Source of the DNA: Poa pratensis
Taxonomy: Eukaryota > Streptophyta > Magnoliopsida > Poales > Poaceae
Length of the DNA stretch: 64,000 nucleotides
NCBI GenBank assembly: GCA_947311845.1
Contig: CAMZMU010000107.1
Coordinates: 18,621,166 to 18,685,165 of the forward strand
Reading direction: 5' to 3'
Shown here: positions 55,044-64,000 of the stretch, piece after piece
Layout of the letters: the number at the start of each line of letters is the position of its first letter
Numbering within the stretch: the first letter of the stretch is position 1
Translations under genes and position numbers: made by a program
The notes under the pieces: model-generated
What the model saw: only the letters and a program-made list of their open reading frames with translations
The model's database searches: none
Told to the model about the DNA's origin: nothing

Positions 55044-56756
55044 TGATGATCCCGAAGAGCAAGTCTTGATGCCTGCACAAATAAACGGGATTAGGTTGAG
55101 ACTCCAAGTGCAGAGTGTATAGTAAGTGGAAGACAGTTTTCCCCACGAGGGGTGACTCGAGGGTTTAATATCGAACTCTCGGGGAATCTGAAGTGGTAGA
55201 TTTATCTTCTTATCCTTCTTTTGGTTACCTACAAAACAAGGTTAGATGTTTTGGTCCTCAACCTCACCTGTGGTTGTCAAGCACAAGGTGTAAGAATGAT
55301 ATCAGGATAGTTATGCAATGCAAACAAGAAATAAATATGCAATGATGGTGGATGCAATGATAAATGATATTTTTGGGTTTTTGAATGATGTATGCAAGAT
55401 GAAAAGTATTTTTGTATTTTCGGATTTAATGATGGCTGAAAATAGAAAAGTGGTATATGGTGTTGGAAAGGTGTTTCTTATGATTAAAAATGGACTGGGG
55501 TTCATGGTTTCACAAATGCACTCTCTCTTTATAAAGTGGTAGACAATGGAACACACAAAGTTAACATATGAGATTGCAACACAGGGTTTGATAACAAGTT
55601 ACTTAGATATATGGGCATCACGTCCTAACATAGAGATCTTTTGGTTATTAACCTCTTTATACTCCACCAAGATGCGAACTAAATCATAACACCTCAGTAA
55701 TTAAGATAACTCAGAGTATAGCATTAAGTATCATGACATGAAGTGAAAATAAGAACATGCTAGATCTAGTCATGGAGTAGTGGCAATGGTCACGCCCACA
55801 TCCCCGGTAGCATGGTATTTTAGTTTATCCCTAGTGAGGTAACAAAGTAAGGTAAAGATACCAAAGTGGATCGCAGAACTTTCTCTCACGTTCACTGCAC
55901 TAGCCACCCCCCGTTACTCCAACTAATGCACACGTTCCCCCACACACGCTCTCATAAACATGCTTGATCAAAACAAGTAGACAAGAACGGGGTACATAAT
56001 ATGCATCTATACTCATAACTGAAACAAACATTGCAATCTCAAACATATATTAACTCATAAAGATCCACCACAAAGGTATTACAACGGTGACCGTAATCAT
56101 GTTCAGCAGCTCATACGGTGCTAATTAGTGAAGCTCAAGAGAGGAGAGATACATAAGTTACTTCCACAAACCCATAGTCCAGAGGTGGACTACTCCCTCT
56201 TCATCATGGAGACGGTGGAGAAGTCGATGGAGAAGATGGAGACCACGGCAGCGCCCCGCCGGAGTTTTCCCCCTCCAATCTGCAGCTCCTGATCTCCGTT
56301 TCGGTGTTTCTGTGTTTGTGCGGCGCTCCTTCCAGAGAACGTCGGGGGACCTTTTTTATAGGCGTTTTTAGGTCAAGACGAAGGCGGTGGAGCGAAGATC
56401 GACGGCAACGGAGCCACGAGGCCGAACGGGTGGGTCCCCGCGGCCATGTACTGGCCGCGTGGGCCATGCCGTTTGGCCCTCGGGTCTCCGTTTGCTGCTT
56501 CCTTTTTCCGTAGTCCTTCTTCCTTCCAAATATTGACGTAAATTTCCAGGTGATTTCGTTGACGTTTGGGTCCCTGAAACATTAAAATACAAAACTAGGG
56601 TTTCTGCCTGTGCAGGGTTAATTCCATAAAATAGGAAATCATAAGTATTTCCCAAAATCATGATAAAACATTGATATAACCCTTATATGATGCAAAATGA
56701 TTGGAATATAAGCAATTAAAGTGCAAAGTTCATGTATGCATTTTTACATGCATTCA
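55044..56756 (-). repeat. Gypsy unit 1, 5' LTR (element orientation)
   Basis: Runs into the N gap within a base or two of its end. It differs from the 49379 LTR mostly by small indels near 56380-56530. Confidence 0.85.
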
Positions 56757-56769
56757 NNNNNNNNNNNNN
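56757..56769. other. Assembly gap (13 N)
   Basis: Run of N between the Gypsy LTR end and the restart of the duplicated block. The true distance and order are unknown. Confidence 0.99.
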
Positions 56770-58069
56770 CGCCTGTATTTATTCGGGAATTCCATTTGTC
56801 ATTGGAAATTAAAGTGTAAGGAATCGAAAGAAATTGTTGGAAAGGCAGGTCTTGTCATATGGTGGACAACTGTAGTAAATTAACGTTGTCCTCACAGTCT
56901 CTCCATTTTTATGTTATCTTTCTTTGAATATCTCAAAGAGCTACGGAAAAATGGATTATTACCATTCATTTTTTTTGGTAAAGCGATGAGCATAAACAAA
57001 AGTATAGATTGGCCAAATGGGATATAATTGTCAACCCAAAGTCTAGGTCGACTTGTGGCTGAAAATATCGAATTAAAAATAAATCCTAATCACAAATGGC
57101 TGTTTAACATTTCGAATGAAGAGGCTGTTTGCAAGAACTACTCTGTACGTAGTAAGTAGCTCTATGCAAAAATCTTATCACAAGTGTCGTTGAAACCTCC
57201 CTTTTGAAAAGATCAATCTCATGAGAGTCAAGAAAGACTTCTTTGGTAAAGAAGCGAGCCCAGCTTACTTGGCTAGGGAAGTGGATGTACAACCCAGTCA
57301 CCCAGGTTCAAGTCCTCATGGAAGCGCATTCGGGTTCTTATTATTTCAAAAAAAAAAAAAATCCGTTGTAGGGGCTTCCCCTACCACATTCCTTTCAAAA
57401 AAAACTTCTTTGGTAGAGGAGTATTCAATATTAGAAATGAGTCTAACCGTCACTTTTGGTACACTTGGCGTGGAAATGATACACTTGCTTGCCAATACCA
57501 CTGTACATCATTTTAGCGAAAATATATTACAGTAGCCAAGGTTTGTGAGCCGAGCTCCGGATTAGTACTCACACCAACACATGCCCACAGAGCGAGAGGG
57601 AGAAGATGAACACATGATGCAAGGGTTTTGCGCTGCACAATGTCGCATAACTTTTTCTACTTTATGTCCTTCATTTTTATTTTGAGTACAACCAACAGAA
57701 TGAGCTAAAACTTCGCACCACGATTTTATCGATCCGTGCCATCACATGGTTCAATCATGCTGCAAGTGGACTTGGCTTGCCGGCTATGTTAGGCATAATC
57801 CTTTCGCCACGCCACCGTGATCAAATTGGCAGTGGCGGAGACGGGGGACCAGCAGGGGCCCTGCCCCCCCCCCCCCCGAAGATTTGATATTTCAGCTTAG
57901 GTCCCTGCTTATTCATGCTAAAGCCTATGCATTTTTCCATTCGGGCCCCCCTTATAGTCATATTTTTTCGCTTTGGCCCCCCTGATACATTTTTCTGCTT
58001 TCTGCCCTGCCTGCAGTCAGTCTTAACGGCGGCCCCTTAGAGCATCTCTAGCAGCGCCTGCAAAACGCT
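56770..58069. repeat. Duplicated block, copy 3 (of 48067-49378)
   Basis: Starts CGCCTGTATTT directly after the gap, exactly equivalent to 48067. It runs to the same Harbinger/Gypsy junction. It differs from copy 2 mostly by single-base losses clustered in the first few hundred bases and again near 57510-57860 and 57990-58040, as expected of low-quality contig ends. It includes a LINE piece (56770-57220) and a SINE-like unit (57261-57360). Confidence 0.85.
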
Positions 58070-59788
58070 GGATGATCCCGAAGAGCAAGTCTTGATGCCT
58101 GCACAAATAAACGGGATTAGGTTGAGACTCCAAGTGCAGAGTGTATAGTAAGTGGAAGACAGTTTTCCCCACGAGGGGTGACTCGAGGGTTTAATATCGA
58201 ACTCTCGGGGAATCTGAAGTGGTAGATTTATCTTCTTATCCTTCTTTTGGTTACCTACAAAACAAGGTTAGATGTTTTGGTCCTCAACCTCACCTGTGGT
58301 TGTCAAGCACAAGGTGTAAGAATGATATCAGGATAGTTATGCAATGCAAACAAGAAATAAATATGCAATGATGGTGGATGCAATGATAAATGATATTTTT
58401 GGGTTTTTAATGATGTATGCAAGATGAAAAGTATTTTTGTATTTTCGGATTTAATGATGGCTGAAAATAGAAAAGTGGTATATGGTGTTGGAAAGGTGTT
58501 TCTTATGATTAAAAATGGACTGGGGTTCATGGTTTCACAAATGCACTCTCTCTTTATAAAGTGGTAGACAATGGAACACACAAAGTTAACATATGAGATT
58601 GCAACACAGGGTTTGATAACAAGTTACTTAGATATATGGGCATCACGTCCTAACATAGAGATCTTTTGGTTATTAACCTCTCTTATACTCCACCAAGATG
58701 CGAACTAAATCATAACACCTCAGTAATTAAGATAACTCAGAGTATAGCATTAAGTATCATGACATGAAGTGAAAATAAGAACATGCTAGATCTAGTCATG
58801 GAGTAGTGGCAATGGTCACGCCCACATCCCCGGTAGCATGGTATTTTAGTTTATCCCTAGTGAGGTAACAAAGTAAGGTAAAGATACCAAAGTGGATCGC
58901 AGAACTTTCTCTCACGTTCACTGCACTAGCCACCCCCGTTACTCCAACTAATGCACACGTTCCCCCACACACGCTCTCATAAACATGCTTGATCAAAACA
59001 AGTAGACAAGAACGGGGTACATAATATGCATCTATACTCATAACTGAAACAAACATTGCAATCTCAAACATATATTAACTCATAAAGATCCACCACAAAG
59101 GTATTACAACGGTGACCGTAATCATGTTCAGCAGCTCATACGGTGCTAATTAGTGAAGCTCAAGAAGAGAGATACATAAGTTACTTCCACAAACCCATAG
59201 TCCAGAGGTGGACTACTCCCTCTTCATCATGGAGACGGTGGAGAAGTCGATGGAGAAGATGGAGACCACGCCGGCAGCGCCCCGCCGGAGTTTTCCCCCT
59301 CCAATCTGCAGCTCCTGATCTCCGTTTCGGTGTTTCTGTGTTTGTGCGGCGCTCCTTCCAGAGAACGTCGGGGGACCTTTTTTATAGGCGTTTTTAGGTC
59401 AAGACGAAGTCGGTGGAGCGAAGATCGACGGCAACGGAGCCACGAGGCCCAACGGGTGGGTCCCACGCGGCCCAGTACCTGGCCGCGTGGGCCACCCGTT
59501 TGGCCCTCGGGCCTCCGTTTGCTCGCTTCCTTTTTCCGTAGTCCTTCTTCCTTCCAAATATTGACGCCCGTAAATTTCCAGGTGATTTCGTTGACGTTTG
59601 GGTCCCTGAAACATTAAAATACAAAACTAGGGTTTTCTGCCTGTGCAGGGTTAATTCCATAAAAATAGGAAATCTAAGATATTCCCAAAATCATGATAAA
59701 ACATTGATATAACCCTTATATGATGCAAATATGATTGGAATATAAGCAATTAAAGTGCAAAGTTCATGTATGCATTTTACATGCATCA
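58070..59788 (-). repeat. Gypsy unit 2, 3' LTR (element orientation)
   Basis: Nearly identical to 49379-51097. The junction has one extra G (CTGGATGATCC against CTGATGATCC in unit 1). Confidence 0.85.
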
Positions 59789-62138
59789 ACATCCCCAAGC
59801 TTAATCCATGCTCGTCCTCGAGTATGAAGATGATAAAACTAACATGGACTTTGCAATTTAATACTTAACAATGGATATCAAAGATGATTACTATTGCTAC
59901 ATATAGTCAAATGATTCATTCTTCAAAGGAGTAGCAATATGCAAATAGTTTATGAAGTGATATCAAGTATTCAAGACAAGGATGTTCATTGATAGTTCAC
60001 AAAGTGTAACATAGTAGCAAGTAATATGGAACACATGTATGCATAATGATAAGTAGAACATCCTACAATGGTCATAGAGTGTAGATGAAAATCTGAATAT
60101 GATAGGTGTACACTTTGGAAAGATGTATATGTGAGTAGAGGTAAAGCATGCATAAGTTTCATCCAACTTCCAAACTCTTCTACTTAAGTTAATGATTGCA
60201 ATAAGGTATTCATTGGTGTCAAGCTCTCATTGCCCCTATCATAGCATCTTGAATGATTAAGGTTAAAGTGAAAGCAAATATGAGTAGTGTGCTTGACAAA
60301 GTAAAGGTTGATGTCTCATGCCCCTTGAATACAAGTACTACACCATGATTACTCAACTTGGAAACAAAGCAAGTTCAATTAATATCATTGTAAGTAATAA
60401 TAGTATCATCAAGAGCGTCAACTGGGGTACCTCTTGTCCCAGATATGGAACAAGCCCATATCAAAATGACAAGACAAACAAACAAAATGAAAATCTCAAC
60501 ACCCTTTTTATTTACCATTTGGAATAGTTTTTATTGCAAGGTGTATCACAGAAGGTTCACCATAGTATGTAAGTAAATTTCCACCATGAATGATGCATGG
60601 CTTAGATTAGCGGCCCAGGCGTCTCTCTAACCATTTATACAAACTCATTTGAACTACTTCATTTCCACAATTTCACCATGATAGCATCCATAACAAAAGT
60701 ACATGATATCAACTAAATGAGATGAAGAGCATGTTGAAAGCTTTGCATGTGACAGCACATATGGGCTAACTCCAACCCGAACATTTATCAAGCCACAGCA
60801 TCATAATCTTAATCACAATGGGTCATGTTTTATTATGCAAATAAAAATGTGCATCAAGTTCGTGAGAGCTATATAACCAATTTTTTCCATTGCAATCAAT
60901 AACATAAACATTTTCATTCAGAGGTAAGATAACACAAAAACATGTTAAACATACTCGGAATAGCATAAAGCCAATAGGTAGATATGGTGGACTCACTGGA
61001 ATAACTTTGGTTGAAGGTGTTGGAAACAAGTTTTTGCTTGTTGGAGTTTTTGGGCTAGCAAAAGGGAGAAAGTTGACCATCTAGATGCATGCATGAGTGT
61101 CCATAGAACTAACTAATCCATGTTAAACCAAGTAAATAACAATCAGCACCAAAACATGAATAAGTGATAGCTCTACAAAAAGAATTTGCAAACTATTACT
61201 CATAAACAAGCTCATGAATCATGCAACTATATGTATCATTAAAAATCAAGTCAAACATCCCTTTTCCCAATCTTATAAAAGCATCCAACATATTTCAACC
61301 CATATTTCCAGTAGCTCTCTCATATATAATTGATAGTGTGGTGGTCTCTCAAGACTCAAACAAAAACAAAAAACGACGCTCCAAGTTTATGCGATAAAGT
61401 GTTTCGATCGAAAAACAGAAGTTGGACGTGTGCAAACCGAGAGTGTGTAGGTCCAGCGGGGTTGTCTTCACATCCCCAAGCTTATGGTCTTCACCATCCT
61501 TGGATAGCTCTTGGTGCATCTCCTCCAATCCCTGTGAAAAAACTTCAAAACACCGTTTCTCCCATCTCTTTTCTGTGGGGTGCATTAATAGTGATAAACA
61601 AATAGGTTCCTTGCTGCATATAATCCTTGAACAAAAATTCATATGACATGTCCAGAAAGTGTATAATGTTGTATGCCTACTCATAAACTCAATTGGATCA
61701 AAAAGATTCAACTTAAAAGCTCAAAGCATGCATCAAACAAAATGGGACAGAATCTGTCCAGAAAAACAGCAGCAGCAAAACGTATTTTTCTACCCTACCA
61801 AACTTTCTCGAAAAATTCCGAAAAAATTCATGCATACAGAGGATGAAAAGTTGCAACTACAGTTCAAATATGAGCTCATTCGGAGTTACAGAATAAGAAT
61901 TAAAAATCATACCGTGCACTGACTCGTGCAGGAATAAAATCTCCGAACGCAATAAGCAACTTTTCAAACCAAAAAGGGTAAAACTTGGCACTTTATTAAA
62001 AACTCCAGAACCTAACTAGACACAAAATCTCTTGTTACAGCAAGAGGACACAAAGAAAAATCACACAAAAAATAACCGGGTTGCCTCCCGCAAAGCGCTT
62101 TCTTTATAGCCATATAGCTAGGCTTCTTACTTGTTGTT
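59789..62138 (-). other. Gypsy unit 2, non-coding internal region
   Basis: Equivalent to 51098-53447, with scattered 1-4 bp indels. The 120-codon minus-strand frame recurs unchanged at 61349-61711. Confidence 0.5.
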
Positions 62139-63383
62139 TTATTGTGGACGAAGCTCATGAGGGAGCTTGAACTTTGGTGGTTCCCTCTTCCTTGGAAAGT
62201 GTTCCATGCACTTCTTGTGTGGAAACTGAAACTTTACATTCCCTTCCTTTGAATCAATGATAGCACCTGTGGTACGAAGAAAAGGTCTTCCAAGAATAAT
62301 AGGACTAGAGGTTTTATTCCCCATATCCATGATTAGAAAATCCACAGGCACAAAAGTCATATGTAACTCTACCATAACATCACTTACTTTTCCCAAAGCA
62401 TGTTTAATAGAGTCATCAGCAAGTGCTAGTTCAATAGAGCATTTTTCAAGATTTTTCAATTCAAGCACTTCATATAGTTCTTTAGATAAAACAGAGACAC
62501 TAGATCCTAGATCAAGTATGGCATGGTGTGTCTCTTTTCCAATAGTTACTAGTACCTTAGGTATCCACATATCCCCAAGCTTAGGTGGTATCATAGCCTC
62601 TTGGTTGTACCTAGCAATCTTTTCTTTCAAGACATGATTAGCAATATAAGAACCAAAACCTGCTTGGTTAGTGTTGATGGAAGGATCACTTGCAAATTTT
62701 TGTAAGATAGATATTAATTCATGCAAGCTACAATTTTCTAAGTCAAGCAAAGGATCCTTGACTTCATTAAGCATTTTAACTTCCTCAACTTTCTTTTCCC
62801 TATTGTATAGGTTGAATATTTCATAACGGTCATCAAAGACATCTTCAGGTACTTGGGCTTTTTCTAAACTTTCTTTAATTCTTACTTCCAAAAGCAAGCC
62901 ATCAAGTAAATAGTGAGTATCATTAGCAGCAGTATTCATGAAGGAATCCTCACATTCATTATCCAAAAAGACCCTAGAGGCTTCAGTCAAACCTCTATAA
63001 AACACATGCATGAGCATCCAATCTCTAAGACCATGTTCCATTCCAAAAGCTATGCCTCTAAACCTTTCCCATGTTTTCACTAGAGGTTCATCCTCTTCTT
63101 GTTTAAAGGTGATAAGTACTTGTCTTAGGTTACAAATCTTTTCAATGGAACAAAATCTTTCAACAAAAGCAGCTTTTAAATTAAACCAAGTGCTAAAATT
63201 TCCAGGTGGCCATCTTAATATCCAATCTAAGGCTTTTCCACCTAGGGAGTAAGGAAAAAGCTTAATTTTAACATTAGCATGGCTCAAGTTTAACATTTTG
63301 CACCTTTCATCAAACTTCTTAAGATGTGGTATAGGATCTTCTTTAGGTTTCCCATAAAAACGGTGTTCATAAATCACTTTCAT
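62139..63383 (-). CDS. Gypsy gag-protease polyprotein, unit 2 (intact frame)
   Basis: 414 aa from the first ATG in this frame. Unit 1 suggests the native start is about 15 codons further upstream (54729 equivalent), lost here by a one-base deletion near 63416. Gag forms the cytoplasmic virus-like particle that packages element RNA; the protease matures it. The gag domain covers about residues 1-150 (FPYSLGGKALDWIL, WPPGNFSTW, WERFRGIAFGM). The retropepsin-like domain is at about 270-390, with the catalytic DLGSSVSVL and the ILGRPFLRTTGA flap-side motif. The ORF ends at residue 414 without a pol region. Confidence 0.82.
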   Translation of the reverse strand: MKVIYEHRFYGKPKEDPIPHLKKFDERCKMLNLSHANVKIKLFPYSLGGKALDWILRWPPGNFSTWFNLKAAFVERFCSIEKICNLRQVLITFKQEEDEPLVKTWERFRGIAFGMEHGLRDWMLMHVFYRGLTEASRVFLDNECEDSFMNTAANDTHYLLDGLLLEVRIKESLEKAQVPEDVFDDRYEIFNLYNREKKVEEVKMLNEVKDPLLDLENCSLHELISILQKFASDPSINTNQAGFGSYIANHVLKEKIARYNQEAMIPPKLGDMWIPKVLVTIGKETHHAILDLGSSVSVLSKELYEVLELKNLEKCSIELALADDSIKHALGKVSDVMVELHMTFVPVDFLIMDMGNKTSSPIILGRPFLRTTGAIIDSKEGNVKFQFPHKKCMEHFPRKREPPKFKLPHELRPQ

Positions 63384-63712
63384 GATATTAGGATCTACAA
63401 CACATTTCTCAACAGGATATTCATATCTTGGGGAAAGTTCTTAACACTAAATGGCCAAAAGGTTCGTTTCTCCATTTTAGCAAGTTTTTTTGGTATTTTT
63501 AATTTTTTATGCAAAACTGAAATAAATATGATATGATATGCAATGACACTAACAAAACAAATAAATTGCTTTGTAAGTAAAGATGGATAAGATGGTGCTC
63601 ACGTAGGTGCAACCTCCCCAAGCTTAGGTGTTAGCACAAGTTGGTGACGTTGACTTTGTTGTGAGATGAATGCGATGATGCACACCCTTGGATAAATCTC
63701 TCAGCTACGATT

Positions 63713-63729
63713 CCCCGGCAACGGCGCCA
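63713..63729 (-). other. Primer-binding site, tRNA-Asp type, unit 2
   Basis: Same 17-base site as 55017-55033, 10 bases from the LTR at 63740. Confidence 0.7.
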
Positions 63730-63739
63730 GAAAACGTCT

Positions 63740-64000
63740 TGATGATCCCGAAGAGCAAGTCTTGATGCCTGCACAAATAAACGGGATTTAGGTTGAGACT
63801 CCAAGTGCAGAGTGTATAGTAAGTGGAAGACAGTTTTCCCCACGAGGGGTGACTCGAGGGTTTAATATCGAACTCTCGGGGAATCTGCAGTGGTAGATTT
63901 ATCTTCTTATCCTTCTTTTGGTTACCTACAAAACAAGGTTAGATGTTTTGGTCCTCAACCTCACCTGTGGTTGTCAAGCACAAGGTGTAAGAATGATATC
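63740..64000 (-). repeat. Gypsy unit 2, 5' LTR, partial
   Basis: The first 261 bases of the LTR as seen on the plus strand; the rest lies beyond the window. Confidence 0.85.

Larger units (their letters stand above)
49379..56756 (-). mobile_element. Non-autonomous Gypsy LTR retrotransposon, two LTRs, unit 1
   Basis: LTRs are at 49379-51097 and 55044-56756 (about 1.72 kb, nearly identical, bordered by TG..CA in the minus-strand reading). The internal part is about 3.9 kb. The primer-binding site (TGGCGCCGTTGCCGGGG on the minus strand, 55017-55033) matches the tRNA-Asp type used by Athila/Tat Gypsy lineages. A purine-rich tract (AAGCTTGGGGATG, minus strand) abuts the other LTR near 51098. Only gag and an aspartic-protease domain are coded; no reverse transcriptase or integrase is seen, so it would depend on a partner element. 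It inserted into the Harbinger end after AACGC. Confidence 0.88.
58070..64000 (-). mobile_element. Non-autonomous Gypsy LTR retrotransposon, unit 2 (cut by window end)
   Basis: Same element as 49379-56756: LTR 58070-59788, internal region 59789-63739, second LTR from 63740 and cut at 64000. It shares the insertion site with unit 1, immediately after AACGC in the Harbinger end. The primer-binding site is at 63713-63729. Again only gag and protease are coded. Confidence 0.88.

Overview
The window is plant nuclear DNA from a grass, most likely a Triticeae species (wheat, Aegilops, barley or rye group). The support is spliced plant genes with GT..AG introns, TA-flanked Stowaway MITEs of the kind common in Triticeae, a TTA-target Harbinger element, two Helitron-like elements, a plant LINE and a gag-protease Gypsy element with a tRNA-Asp-type primer site. 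The species itself cannot be fixed from the sequence.

Layout. 1-6.4 kb: an intact eight-exon PRP31 spliceosome gene (+), whose start codon is proposed to be the last three bases of exon 1. 6.4-18.6 kb: a very large, diverged inverted repeat. Its left arm was interrupted by a 2.5-kb element with 3-bp target duplications (itself carrying a 175-bp hAT MITE) and by a 5.6-kb full-length LINE with 14-bp duplications. Its right arm preserves both empty sites and carries one Stowaway. 19.2-21.3 kb: a frameshifted DUF4220/DUF594 membrane-protein gene. 21.5-22.4 kb: a hAT-type element. 22.4-26 kb: mostly featureless AT-rich DNA. 26.3-29.5 kb: a nine-exon mitochondrial aldehyde dehydrogenase gene (+) with one 1-bp deletion. 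29.6-41.2 kb: two Helitron-like elements, a degraded LINE, a SINE-like unit and a Harbinger element; the second Helitron carries a scrambled HSP101/ClpB fragment. 41.3-41.7 kb: an intact RING-H2 (ATL-type) ubiquitin-ligase gene (-), with a near-perfect foldback hairpin about 270 bp upstream of its start. 42.3-45.4 kb: transposon remnants with AP2-like and coiled-coil gene fragments. 45.4-64 kb: a second copy of the 31.3-36.7 kb block interrupted by a non-autonomous Gypsy element (-), then a 13-N gap, then the same 8.7-kb unit again.

Only four loci look like host genes: PRP31 (splicing), the DUF4220 relic, ALDH2 (acetaldehyde/aldehyde oxidation in mitochondria) and the ATL E3 ligase. They show no evident pathway link; the window is a typical gene-poor, nested-transposon stretch. 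The 48.07-64.0 kb part is probably one locus assembled twice: the two copies share the same Gypsy insertion junction, differ largely by small indels and meet at an N gap. The single-base indels in ALDH2, DUF4220, LINE ORF2 and the gag ORFs should be read with that quality issue in mind. I found no CRISPR array, tRNA, rRNA or defence-like system.
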